DNA of 49,619 nucleotides from Xenorhabdus griffiniae (GTDB lineage Bacteria > Pseudomonadota > Gammaproteobacteria > Enterobacterales > Enterobacteriaceae). The stretch covers positions 1 through 49,619 of the forward strand of contig NZ_JADEUF010000014.1 in assembly GCF_015163655.1 (NCBI RefSeq). The letters run 5' to 3'. Made by a program: the position numbers and the translations under genes. Every line of letters begins with the position of its first letter. The stretch's first letter is position 1. A model generated the notes under the pieces. The model was not told where the DNA came from and ran no database searches. It worked only from the letters and a program-made list of their open reading frames with translations. Positions 13,038 to 22,626 of this stretch are shown piece by piece.

Positions 13038-14303
13038 ATGAGACGAATTATTTATGTTCTTACAAAGAGTTTCTTAGCACTTTTGATATGTTTTTCTAAT
13101 CCGGCTTTATCGCAATACCACGATTTCCCACATTATCATTACATGGAAGTGACTAAAGAGAGTGAAATCTATTCTTGGGTAGGTGAGCATATCATTAAGG
13201 TTGGTTTATTCAAGAAAGGGCAAGTCCTTAAAGTTGCTGAAGAAGAAGGGGAAGAAAATGGTCACTATGTGCTTCATTTCGGAAATGGAAGCGGTTATAT
13301 AGATAAAGAAAATTTAAAGGAAATTAAGCAATCTGCATTCCCCAGTGATCCCTTTAGCATTGATCCCTTTCACAAAAAAGCAGCCCAAAACTTGATGATA
13401 ATTAAGGCAGCTCAAGTTTATAGCACACCTGATACGGATAGCCAACCAATTGCCGTTTTGCGGGAAAATCTCCGCTATCCGGTTTTAGATAAATTACAAG
13501 ATCCTTTCCATCATACTTGGTACGAAATTAATTTGGGTGATCGATTAGGTTACATAAGTGATCGGGATGCTAAACTGGATAATGGTATTCCTTTATTAAC
13601 CTATCATCATATTCTTAAAGATGTTAAACGTTTTTTACATAGCTCAACAACAACATCCTTGACTGCTTTTCGTGAGCAGATGGCGTATTTGAAGCGAGCG
13701 GGTTATATCACAATTTCATTATATGAATTAGAAGGTTACCTAAATGGCTCTATTAACTTGCCAGCAAAAGTGGTTGGCTTAACCTTTGATGATGGGTTGA
13801 AATCCGTTTATCGTTATGCCTATCCCATTTTGAAAGAAAATGGTCAGAAAGCTACACTCTTTATTATTTCATCCAGAATTAAACGCCACCCGCAGAAATG
13901 GGAGCCGGATACCCTGCAATTCTTGAGTCTTCCAGAATTGTATGCCATGCAAGATGTATTTGATTTTCAATCTCATACCCATTTCTTGCATCGTTTTAGC
14001 AAGAAGAATCAACAACCCATACTATTAAGTCGGTCGTATCATAATATCCTGTATGATTTCAAACGTTCCAAACGGGTATTATCGCAATTAAATCCGCATG
14101 TGTTTTATCTCTCTTATCCTTTTGGTAGATATAATTTAAAGGCAATGAAAGCGGCTAAACAAGCTGGATTTCATTTGGCCGTTACCACGGTAAAGGGAAA
14201 AGTTAAATTGGGAGATAATCCCTTTTCTTTAAAACGGTTATATATATTGCGCACAGATCCGATTGAGAAAATGGCAAAAATGATTGCTAATAAACCTATT
14301 TAA
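13038..14303 (+). CDS. Exported PgaB-like polysaccharide deacetylase with two SH3-like domains
   Basis: 421 residues. A signal peptide (about 1-25, ending near ALSQ) suggests export. Two SH3-like segments follow (about 35-95 and 125-178, each ending in a GYI(D/S) motif), then a NodB-type carbohydrate esterase 4 domain (about 185-415). Motif 1 is TFDDG (249-253). Motif 2 is SHTHFLH (312-318), with metal-ligand histidines H313 and H318 five apart, the spacing of PgaB/IcaB enzymes. Motif 3 is YPFGRYN (360-366). It probably removes acetyl groups from an extracellular amino-sugar polymer such as poly-N-acetylglucosamine or a wall glycan; the substrate is unknown. The gene starts 18 bases after the rpoC terminator, so it needs its own promoter or read-through. 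No exopolysaccharide synthase gene is adjacent. Confidence 0.75.
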   Translation: MRRIIYVLTKSFLALLICFSNPALSQYHDFPHYHYMEVTKESEIYSWVGEHIIKVGLFKKGQVLKVAEEEGEENGHYVLHFGNGSGYIDKENLKEIKQSAFPSDPFSIDPFHKKAAQNLMIIKAAQVYSTPDTDSQPIAVLRENLRYPVLDKLQDPFHHTWYEINLGDRLGYISDRDAKLDNGIPLLTYHHILKDVKRFLHSSTTTSLTAFREQMAYLKRAGYITISLYELEGYLNGSINLPAKVVGLTFDDGLKSVYRYAYPILKENGQKATLFIISSRIKRHPQKWEPDTLQFLSLPELYAMQDVFDFQSHTHFLHRFSKKNQQPILLSRSYHNILYDFKRSKRVLSQLNPHVFYLSYPFGRYNLKAMKAAKQAGFHLAVTTVKGKVKLGDNPFSLKRLYILRTDPIEKMAKMIANKPI

Positions 14304-14332
14304 CGCCTTCACTATCGCTCAATAATTGAATG

Positions 14333-14436
14333 TATACCAATCTAACTTCAAGATGCGTGTGATTTCTCCCCGCAACGCGAGGAGAAATCACATTTGATAT
14401 AGTGTTGTAAATTGCAACTTGAAGTTTAATTCCTAT
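14333..14436. repeat. Palindromic intergenic repeat, copy A (104 bp)
   Basis: The ends are TATACCAATCTAACTTCAAG and an imperfect reverse complement (14417-14436). The centre holds a 12-base perfect palindrome (14358-14369/14381-14392) with loop CCGCAACGCGA. Two related copies lie at 22462-22566 and 35490-35558. It lies 29 bases after the deacetylase gene. No reading frame is present, so it is a non-autonomous or structural repeat. Confidence 0.8.
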
Positions 14437-14513
14437 AGGAAGGATTGTAAGATCATGTAATTGCTAAATAGCAAGAGAATGTTTTAATATGATATTTTTC
14501 ATTGAGGATAGAA

Positions 14514-14789
14514 ATGATGGATTTCTTGGGATTAATATTGGAAATATTTTATAGGATCATAAAGTGCACTATTAAGTTTTTTGCATGGATATTTAAGATT
14601 ACCATGAAGGAAAGAGTAATTTCATTACTTTCCATAGGGATTTTATTTTGTATTATATTTTCATTCATAATCCCTAGATTTATTTTTGGTATTTTACTGT
14701 TACTCATGTTTATCTATTTGATTTATAAATTTCGTGGGAAAATAAATAATTATCTGAGTAAGAAAGGGATTATGGGTTACTTTAAGTAA
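14514..14789 (+). CDS. Small hydrophobic membrane protein, function unknown
   Basis: 91 residues from the first of two adjacent ATG codons (14514 and 14517); TGAGG at 14503-14507 fits either. At least two strongly hydrophobic stretches (about residues 42-58 and 60-73) and a hydrophobic N-terminal third suggest an inner-membrane protein with a basic C-terminus (KFRGKINNYLSKK). Codon use is very AT-rich compared with the flanking mal and rpo genes, which suggests recent acquisition. I recognise no family. It could be a chance frame, but the ribosome-binding site and the downstream hairpin support expression. Confidence 0.45.
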   Translation: MMDFLGLILEIFYRIIKCTIKFFAWIFKITMKERVISLLSIGILFCIIFSFIIPRFIFGILLLLMFIYLIYKFRGKINNYLSKKGIMGYFK

Positions 14790-14850
14790 ATATGATGTTG
14801 GTAATACTATGTAATGAAAATTTATCCAATAAGGATAATGAACGTATCTT

Positions 14851-14878
14851 TTAAGAGCCTATTCCTTTAGGCTCTTAA
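14851..14878. terminator. Bidirectional hairpin between the small gene and malM
   Basis: TTAAGAGCCTA (14851-14861) and TAGGCTCTTAA (14868-14878) form a perfect 11-base stem with a six-base loop. It lies between two convergent genes. The T-rich flanks on both strands are short, so termination strength is uncertain. It is the best candidate terminator for malK-lamB-malM. Confidence 0.6.
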
Positions 14879-14910
14879 GTTTAATATCTCGCTATAATGA
14901 TTTGATGAAT

Positions 14911-15854
14911 TTATTTTTTGTTTTTTATCGCCTTAATAAAAGTTTCCCGCGCAGTTGGAGAACCAAGTCGTTCTGCTTCATCTAATAGTTTCAATGCTTT
15001 GTCAACATCACCACTGTTAATAGCTCTTTTGATAGCGTCATTGAAATACCGTTCGGTATCGTTCAGTACAGGTTTAACTACTGGGGCATCAGCCGGGGTT
15101 GTTCTTATCGGCGATGCAGATACTGTTTGTGTGGAACCAACTGTGACGGATTTAGGCGAAGGTGAAGAAAATACCTGGCCTATCAGGATATTGCCTGCAT
15201 TGCTTTCTGATTGCACTTTCAGCGTCAGTATACCTGTTGCTGTATGGCGAGCGATCGGATCTGGAATATCCGGCACAGAATTACCGACACCTTTGGCATA
15301 AGCCTTAGCAGGATCAACCATTTGTGTCGAAGCTTGTACATCAGAACGAGTGGTGTAAATCAGCAAATAGATGCGTTGTTGTCCCAATGCTGGTGTCAGC
15401 TTTAACACTCCTTCAAGCCTATCGGTGGACATAATACTGGGTTGTTGATAGCGGAAGTAGTGGCTTGGATAGAAAGCCGCAGGGTGGAGTTGTTCATCAA
15501 GAACTAAAACATTCGGTGAATATACCTGCTTATCTTTTATCAGACTGTTCAGAGTAATTTCCAATGAACCCTGATTGGCAGGTAAAGCAAATGTAGCTAC
15601 CGCACCCTGAATATGGCCATCATTAAGCTGCTGTGATGTGCTATCAAGAATAATAGTCTGTGTGCTATGAGTATTAATAGGCTGCCACTGTAATTTCTGC
15701 AAGGTTGGCAAGGACAACGTTGGGGCAGAATTGGTTGTCTCTATGCCAGATTTAGCTGTGTCAGACAGTGCAGCATCTGATGATGTAGCATAACCCGCCG
15801 GAATTAAGTTGCAGAGCAGGGCACTGAGACAAAGTGAGAGTAATTGCTTTTTCA

Positions 15855-15855
<1 letters not shown>
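14911..15855 (-). CDS. malM: Periplasmic protein MalM of the maltose regulon
   Basis: 314 residues from ATG 15855, close to the 306 of E. coli MalM. A signal peptide (KKQLLSLCLSALLCN, cleaved near AGYA) sends it to the periplasm. Its biochemical role is not firmly established; it belongs to the maltose regulon. The C-terminal segment DTERYFNDAIKRAINSGDVDKAL is typical of MalM. The ATG overlaps the lamB TAA by one base (TAATG), so translation is likely coupled. An in-frame TTG nine bases earlier is possible but less likely. Confidence 0.85.
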
Positions 15856-17150
<1,295 letters not shown>

Positions 17151-18260
17151 CTAGATTCCGGGTTCTTTATGTATACGCTGACATGCAGTTCCATCTTCAC
17201 GGAAAAGATGACATCGGTGGGGAGCGAGTCCGATAGAGAAATCTGCACCTTCTTTAACGAGAACAATATCAGGTTGGCGGTAAACCAAGTTTTGGTGAAT
17301 GGCTGGTATGCGGATGTGAATCTGAGTTTCGTTCCCCAGTTGTTCCACGATCTGTACTGTCCCCTCTAACGTAACATCGGCTACATCATTAGGCAAAAGA
17401 TGTTCGGGGCGAATTCCCAAAGATACATTACTCCCGACAGTTAGCCCTTTGCTTTCAACAGGTAACCAAACGGGCTGACCGTTAGGCAGGATGATCTGTA
17501 CCTGATCAACAGCAATCGCTGAGACTTTGACTGGCAGGAAATTCATTTTCGGTGAACCAATGAAACCTGCGACAAAGCGGTTGGCGGGATAGTGATAAAT
17601 TTCAAGAGGCTTACCAACCTGAGCAATATTGCCCCCATCCAGAACCACAATTTTATCTGCCAGAGTCATGGCTTCGGTTTGGTCATGAGTGACATAGACC
17701 ATCGTACGTTGTAGTCGCTTGTGTAGACGTGAAATTTCAATTCTCATCTGTACACGCAAAGCCGCATCCAGATTAGAAAGCGGTTCATCCAGCAGAAAGA
17801 TATTGGGTTCAGCAACAAGTGTTCGGCCAATGGCAACTCGCTGGCGTTGACCGCCAGATAATGCCTTGGGACGGCGATCTAGTAGATGGGCAAGCTGGAG
17901 AGTTTCTGCAACTTGTTGCACTCGCTTTTGGATATCGCTTTTTTTAACGCCCGCCAGCTTCATACCGAATGACATATTGTCTGCAACAGAGAGATGGGGA
18001 TATAACGCATAAGATTGAAAAACCATGCCGACACTGCGTTTGGCGGGTGGAACATCATTCATTCGCTTTCCGTCTATCAGCAAATCACCAGACGTAACGT
18101 CTTCCAACCCCGCGATCATCCTTAGCAGCGTCGATTTCCCACATCCTGATGGGCCGACAAAAACGACGAATTCTCCTTCCTGAATATCAAGATTAAGATC
18201 TTTGGAGATGACTGTTTCACCATATGATTTAGATACATTGCGGAATGTGATGCTAGACAT
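17151..18260 (-). CDS. malK: MalK, ATPase of the maltose ABC transporter
   Basis: 369 residues, against 371 in E. coli. Walker [10 protein letters not shown] begins at residue 36, followed by the Q-loop [11 protein letters not shown], the ABC signature [13 protein letters not shown], Walker [12 protein letters not shown] and the switch histidine YVTHDQ. The C-terminal regulatory domain (from about 236, with GIRPEHLLP) corresponds to the part that binds MalT and enzyme IIA-Glc. It powers MalFG-dependent import of maltodextrin and restrains MalT without substrate. Start ATG 18260 follows a strong GGGAGGGA ribosome-binding site. Divergent from malE. Confidence 0.97.
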   Translation of the reverse strand: MSSITFRNVSKSYGETVISKDLNLDIQEGEFVVFVGPSGCGKSTLLRMIAGLEDVTSGDLLIDGKRMNDVPPAKRSVGMVFQSYALYPHLSVADNMSFGMKLAGVKKSDIQKRVQQVAETLQLAHLLDRRPKALSGGQRQRVAIGRTLVAEPNIFLLDEPLSNLDAALRVQMRIEISRLHKRLQRTMVYVTHDQTEAMTLADKIVVLDGGNIAQVGKPLEIYHYPANRFVAGFIGSPKMNFLPVKVSAIAVDQVQIILPNGQPVWLPVESKGLTVGSNVSLGIRPEHLLPNDVADVTLEGTVQIVEQLGNETQIHIRIPAIHQNLVYRQPDIVLVKEGADFSIGLAPHRCHLFREDGTACQRIHKEPGI

Positions 18261-18369
18261 TTGTTCCCTCCCTCGGATTTACCGCCTCAGTTTTCTGTTC
18301 GTTTCTTATGAGTCTTCGTTTTCTATTTATCGCAGCGAGAAACTTAATGGAAAACTGATGGCTGGATTG

Positions 18370-18401
18370 TGTATAAAATACCAAGCGCGAAAATCCTCCA
18401 T
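18370..18401 (-). promoter_or_regulatory. malK promoter: MalT box and -10 hexamer
   Basis: On the minus strand, ATGGAGGATT (18392-18401) contains the MalT core GGAGGA and matches 7 of 10 positions of GGGGA(T/G)GAGG. TATACA (18370-18375) lies 24 bases downstream centre to centre. This fits a MalT-dependent promoter, where MalT replaces the -35 element. Confidence 0.5.
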
Positions 18402-18417
18402 TCCATAATTTTTGATG

Positions 18418-18437
18418 GTGGAGGAGTCAGGAGGACG
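18418..18437 (+). promoter_or_regulatory. Pair of MalT boxes in the malK-malE region
   Basis: GTGGAGGAGT (18418-18427, 8 of 10) and CAGGAGGACG (18428-18437, 7 of 10) are adjacent direct repeats with perfect GGAGGA cores. MalT normally binds several such boxes cooperatively between malK and malE. Confidence 0.5.
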
Positions 18438-18482
18438 AGCTTAATGTGATTGAGAAAGGAAGAAGAAAATTGTCAGATAAGA

Positions 18483-18498
18483 TGTGATTTAAATCGCA
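18483..18498 (+). promoter_or_regulatory. CRP site (malK-malE)
   Basis: TGTGATTTAAATCGCA matches TGTGA-N6-TCACA at 9 of 10 informative positions. It lies in the middle of the divergent region, where CRP is known to assist MalT in E. coli. Confidence 0.7.
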
Positions 18499-18544
18499 AA
18501 AAAGGGCACCGTCTTGGTATTAAGGTTCTGATTTCAATTGTTTT

Positions 18545-18560
18545 TGTAAGCAAGTTCACA
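18545..18560 (+). promoter_or_regulatory. Second CRP site (malK-malE)
   Basis: TGTAAGCAAGTTCACA matches the CRP consensus at 9 of 10 positions and lies 46 bases after the first site's end. Confidence 0.65.
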
Positions 18561-18585
18561 CTCATACAGTATGAGGCGTAGAACA

Positions 18586-18595
18586 GGGGAGGATG
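18586..18595 (+). promoter_or_regulatory. malE-proximal MalT box
   Basis: GGGGAGGATG matches GGGGA(T/G)GAGG at 9 of 10 positions. A weaker box, CAGTATGAGG (18567-18576, 7 of 10), lies nine bases upstream in the same orientation. A good -10 hexamer for malE is not obvious downstream. Confidence 0.6.
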
Positions 18596-18684
18596 AGTCT
18601 TTTTTACATTGATTGCACACTGGTGCCATTTTATCACGATGTAACAAAGATAATTATCTTAAACTAACAAATGAAAAAGGCGGA

Positions 18685-19887
18685 ATGATGACCAAGAAAA
18701 TTTTAAAAGTAGGGACTCGTACCCTGATGCTTTCCGTTCTAACAACATGTGTATTGTCTGCTTCGGCTTTTGCAAAGCCGGAAGAAGGGAAGTTGGTCAT
18801 TTGGATCAATGGTGATAAAGGTTATAACGGACTGGCACAGGTTGGTGAGAAATTTGCGAAAGAAACGGGAATTCCTGTCACTGTTGAGCATCCTGACAAG
18901 CTGGAAGAGAAATATACCCAGATTGCAGCCAATGGAGATGGGCCGGATATTATTTTCTGGGCACATGATCGTTTTGGTGGCTATGCCCAGTCAGGATTAG
19001 TTGCTGAAATCACGCCTGATAAATCATTTATTGATAAGCTATTTCCCTTTACATGGGATGCCGTTCGTTATGACGGAAAATTGGTAGGATACCCTGTCGC
19101 AGTTGAAGCTCTTTCTCTTATCTACAATAAAGACTTAATTAAATCTCCGCCCAAAACCTGGGAAGAAATCCCCGCCTTAGATAATGAGCTGAAAAAGCAA
19201 AATAAAAGCGCAATTATGTTCAATTTGCAGGAACCGTATTTTACTTGGCCGCTGATTGCTGCTGATGGTGGATATGCCTACAAGGCAGAAAACGGGACTT
19301 ATAATGTTAAAGACAGTGGAGTGAATAATGCTGGCTCTAAAGCGGGGCTGAAATTTCTGGTTGATTTAGTCAAAAATAAACACCTCAATGCTGATATCGA
19401 TTACTCCATTGCTGAAGCTGCCTTTAATAAGGGCAAAGCAGCAATGACGATTAATGGTCCCTGGTCATGGGCGAATGTCGATAAAAGTAAGATCAATTAC
19501 GGTGTTGCGCTATTACCAACTTTTAAAGGAAAGCCCTCTAAACCTTTTGTTGGCATTTTAACGGCGGGAATTAATGCGGCCAGTCCTAATAAAGAGTTAG
19601 CGAAAGAATTTTTGGAAAATTACCTGCTTACCAATGAAGGATTGGCAACGATGGATAAAGATAAGCCGTTGGGAGCAGTGGCTTTGAAATCCTATCAAGA
19701 GATCCTGGCGAAAGATCCGCGTATTGCTGCCACGATGGCAAATGCCCAAAACGGCGAAATTATGCCGAATATCTCCCAAATGAGTAGTTTCTGGTACGCA
19801 ATGCGTAGTGCTGTGCTTAACACAGTCAGTGGGCGCCAGACAGTAGATGCTGCTCTCAATGATGCTGAAGCGAGAATGACAAAATAA
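18685..19887 (+). CDS. malE: Maltose/maltodextrin-binding protein MalE
   Basis: 400 residues. The signal peptide (residues 1-30) ends SASAFA before [17 protein letters not shown], which matches the mature E. coli start. This periplasmic receptor captures maltodextrins and delivers them to MalFGK2. Sugar-binding segments such as [35 protein letters not shown] and [11 protein letters not shown] are present, as is the C-terminal SGRQTVD. Two adjacent ATG codons (18685 and 18688) follow AAGGCGG; either could be used. First gene of malEFG. Confidence 0.97.
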   Translation: MMTKKILKVGTRTLMLSVLTTCVLSASAFAKPEEGKLVIWINGDKGYNGLAQVGEKFAKETGIPVTVEHPDKLEEKYTQIAANGDGPDIIFWAHDRFGGYAQSGLVAEITPDKSFIDKLFPFTWDAVRYDGKLVGYPVAVEALSLIYNKDLIKSPPKTWEEIPALDNELKKQNKSAIMFNLQEPYFTWPLIAADGGYAYKAENGTYNVKDSGVNNAGSKAGLKFLVDLVKNKHLNADIDYSIAEAAFNKGKAAMTINGPWSWANVDKSKINYGVALLPTFKGKPSKPFVGILTAGINAASPNKELAKEFLENYLLTNEGLATMDKDKPLGAVALKSYQEILAKDPRIAATMANAQNGEIMPNISQMSSFWYAMRSAVLNTVSGRQTVDAALNDAEARMTK

Positions 19888-19896
19888 ACGAATGAC

Positions 19897-19919
19897 AGGC
19901 TCCTGAGTTTAAGGAGCCT
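19897..19919 (+). other. malE-malF intergenic hairpin
   Basis: AGGCTCCT (19897-19904) and AGGAGCCT (19912-19919) form a perfect eight-base stem without a T run. In E. coli a palindromic repeat in the same gap protects malE mRNA and keeps malE above malFG. This hairpin is a likely functional equivalent. Confidence 0.6.
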
Positions 19920-19977
19920 TCGCCCTTATTGTGATAGGTGTTGGATAATCACAATTGTTGGTAACAGGAAGTGCAAG

Positions 19978-21534
19978 ATGTCAGCGACATTAGAAAAAAC
20001 AGTATGGTGGCAGCATCCTGCCCTGAAATGGTTTGCTGTAGGTTTTTGCCTATTTTTTACAGGTTATTTGGTTGTGCTGATGTATGCACAAGGAGAATAC
20101 CTGTTTGCTATGGTGACACTGGTATTATTGGGAAGCGGTATCTATGTTTTTTCCAACCGGAAGGCGCATGTTTGGCGTTATACCTACCCTGGAATTGCTG
20201 GAATAGGGATATTTATACTGTTTCCGCTTATTTGTACGATTGCTATTGCTTTTACAAATTATAGCAGTACCAACCAATTGACGTTTGAACGTGCCCAAAC
20301 GGTATTAATGAGCCGCCATTATCAGACAGGAGAGCCATTTAATTTCAAACTCTATCCGGTATCTGAACAGTGGGTTTTGGCGTTGAGCGTCCCCGATAGC
20401 ACTCATTCATTGATCTCTGAGCCTTTTTCTCTTGCGGGAACGGAAGAAATTATTCTGCCTCTCCATGAGCAGGCGGAAAAATTTGAAGGCAATGTTGCGA
20501 CATTGCGTACTATTACCCAGTATCGGCAGGCATTGAACCAACTGGTCGTTGTTCTTCCTGATGGCAGTAAACTGAGAATGAGTTCTTTACGTCAGTTCTC
20601 TGCTATAAATCCTCTTTATTCCCTTGATGAAGATGGCGTTACGCTGATCAATAACCAAACGGGTATAAGATACCAGCCGAATATGGAGACGGGGTTCTAC
20701 CAATCCATTAATGCTAAAGGAGAATGGGAGAAGGAAACGTTAAGCCCTGGATTTACTGTTTCTATTGGTTGGAAAAACTTCTTACGGGTGATACAGGATG
20801 AAGGTATCCAAAAACCTTTCCTGTCCATTTTTGTCTGGACAGTGGTTTTTTCCCTACTGACAGTGGTATTGACGGTAACATTGGGGATGATTCTCGCTTG
20901 TATTGTACAGTGGGAAGCGCTTAAAGGACGAGCAATTTACCGTGTACTGCTTATTTTGCCCTATGCTGTTCCCTCGTTTATTTCCATTCTGATTTTTAAG
21001 GGATTATTTAACCAGAGTTTTGGTGAAATTAATTTGGTGCTAAACGGATTGTTTGGTCTTAAACCGGACTGGTTCACAGATCCGACACTAGCTCGAACTA
21101 TGTTGATTATTGTAAACATGTGGTTGGGCTATCCCTATATGATGATTCTTTGCATGGGATTGCTGAAATCTATCCCTGATGATCTTTATGAGGCATCGGC
21201 GCTTGATGGTGCAGGGCCATGGCAGAATTTCACCAAAATTACCTTTCCATTATTGATTAAGCCATTGACTCCGTTAATGATTGCCAGCTTTGCTTTTAAC
21301 TTTAATAACTTTGTTCTGGTTCAACTGCTAACCACTGGTAAACCTGATCATATTGGTACATCGACCCCGGCGGGTTATACCGATCTTTTGGTGAATTACA
21401 CCTACCGTATCGCATTTGAAGGTGGTGGTGGACAGGATTTTGGTCTGGCTGCAGCAATTGCAACATTGATCTTCTTATTGGTGGGGGCATTAGCCATCAT
21501 CAATTTGAAAACTGCCCGCATGAAATTTGATTAA
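19978..21534 (+). CDS. malF: MalF, maltose transporter permease
   Basis: 518 residues, against 514 in E. coli. Three hydrophobic segments are followed by the large periplasmic P2 domain (about residues 95-275) that holds MalE. The ABC permease core follows, with the coupling EAA loop EASALDGAGPWQNFTKITFP, which docks on MalK. MalF and MalG form the inner-membrane channel. The ATG at 19978 follows AGGAAG; malG begins 12 bases after the stop. Confidence 0.96.
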   Translation: MSATLEKTVWWQHPALKWFAVGFCLFFTGYLVVLMYAQGEYLFAMVTLVLLGSGIYVFSNRKAHVWRYTYPGIAGIGIFILFPLICTIAIAFTNYSSTNQLTFERAQTVLMSRHYQTGEPFNFKLYPVSEQWVLALSVPDSTHSLISEPFSLAGTEEIILPLHEQAEKFEGNVATLRTITQYRQALNQLVVVLPDGSKLRMSSLRQFSAINPLYSLDEDGVTLINNQTGIRYQPNMETGFYQSINAKGEWEKETLSPGFTVSIGWKNFLRVIQDEGIQKPFLSIFVWTVVFSLLTVVLTVTLGMILACIVQWEALKGRAIYRVLLILPYAVPSFISILIFKGLFNQSFGEINLVLNGLFGLKPDWFTDPTLARTMLIIVNMWLGYPYMMILCMGLLKSIPDDLYEASALDGAGPWQNFTKITFPLLIKPLTPLMIASFAFNFNNFVLVQLLTTGKPDHIGTSTPAGYTDLLVNYTYRIAFEGGGGQDFGLAAAIATLIFLLVGALAIINLKTARMKFD

Positions 21535-21546
21535 GGAGGAAAGAAA

Positions 21547-22437
21547 ATGGCGATGGTACAACCCAAATCGCAACGATGGCGGGTATGGGGGACACATATA
21601 TTGATGCTGGCTTTTATTGCCCTGATTTTGTTCCCCTTGCTGATGGTCATTGCAATTTCTTTACGTCCGGGTAATTTTGCTACGGGTAACCTGATTCCAG
21701 ATACCATTTCATGGGAACACTGGAAGCTGGCATTTGGTTATAGTGTGGAATCTGCTGATGGACACGTCATGCTCCCGCCATTTCCGGTCATGCAATGGCT
21801 TTGGAATTCTGTCAAGGTTGCCTTGATTACTGCTACTGGTATTGTGGCATTATCAACGACGTGCGCTTATGCATTTGCTCGAATGCGCTTTCGTGGAAAA
21901 AGTACCTTACTCAAAGCGATGTTAATTTTTCAAATGTTTCCGGCGGTGCTTTCTTTGGTGGCACTATATGCCTTGTTTGATCGATTAGGGGAATATATTC
22001 CTTTCCTTGGTCTCAATACCCACGGTGGTGTGATTTTTGCCTATTTGGGTGGAATTGCTTTGCATGTATGGACGATAAAAGGTTATTTCGAAACGATAGA
22101 TCGTTCTCTGGAAGAAGCCGCTATGTTGGATGGAGCGACATCGTGGCAAATTTTCCGTTTGATACTATTGCCACTTTCTGTACCTATATTGGCGGTGGTA
22201 TTTATTTTGTCGTTTATTGGCGTGATCACCGAAGTACCTGTTGCATCTCTGTTATTACGTGATGTGGACAATTACACGCTGGCGGTGGGAATGCAGCAAT
22301 ACCTTCACCCACAGAACTATCTCTGGGGGGATTTTGCTGCGGCGGCTGTGCTTTCTGCTATCCCTATCACGGCAGTTTTCTTACTTGCCCAACGTTGGTT
22401 AGTCGGTGGATTAACGTCGGGAGGTGTGAAAGGTTGA
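21547..22437 (+). CDS. malG: MalG, maltose transporter permease
   Basis: 296 residues, the E. coli length. Six membrane segments are expected. The EAA loop [21 protein letters not shown] contacts MalK, and the ending [15 protein letters not shown] is the conserved MalG C-terminus. GGAGGA sits eight bases before the ATG. Last gene of malEFG; the downstream region holds a nested palindrome and convergent malQ. Confidence 0.96.
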   Translation: MAMVQPKSQRWRVWGTHILMLAFIALILFPLLMVIAISLRPGNFATGNLIPDTISWEHWKLAFGYSVESADGHVMLPPFPVMQWLWNSVKVALITATGIVALSTTCAYAFARMRFRGKSTLLKAMLIFQMFPAVLSLVALYALFDRLGEYIPFLGLNTHGGVIFAYLGGIALHVWTIKGYFETIDRSLEEAAMLDGATSWQIFRLILLPLSVPILAVVFILSFIGVITEVPVASLLLRDVDNYTLAVGMQQYLHPQNYLWGDFAAAAVLSAIPITAVFLLAQRWLVGGLTSGGVKG

Positions 22438-22443
22438 TCCTCT

Positions 22444-22580
22444 CCCCCAATCATATTTATCTATACCAATCTCCTTTCAAAGTGCGTCTTATATCTCCCC
22501 GCGAAGCGGGGAGATATAAACAATCACATTGATTTGCAAGCTGCAACTTGAAGTTGGATTGGTATATATATGATTGGGGG
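22444..22580. terminator. malG/malQ bidirectional terminator stem, split by a repeat
   Basis: CCCCCAATCATAT (22444-22456) and ATATGATTGGGGG (22568-22580) are perfect 13-base complements. They lie exactly outside the palindromic repeat 22462-22566, with only a few A/T bases between. This looks like one terminator hairpin whose loop received the repeat. It separates convergent malG and malQ; GTTTCTT follows on the plus strand. Confidence 0.6.
22462..22566. repeat. Palindromic intergenic repeat, copy B (105 bp)
   Basis: Ends TATACCAAT ... ATTGGTATA, with the same CAACTTGAAGTT segment as copy A. The central palindrome has 14-base perfect arms (22489-22502/22506-22519) around a GAA loop. Its stem sequence differs from copy A (ATATCTCCCC against GATTTCTCC) while pairing is kept, so the hairpin itself seems to be conserved. 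Confidence 0.8.
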
Positions 22581-22626
22581 TGTTTCTTGCTACTTGGCTA
22601 CATATAGCTGTGCGTTGAGTGAGTTA

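Noticed and set aside
14333-14436. Assigning the palindromic repeats to ERIC or classical REP families.
   Set aside because: Their ends (TATACCAAT) and internal sequence do not match the ERIC core or the REP consensus as I know them.
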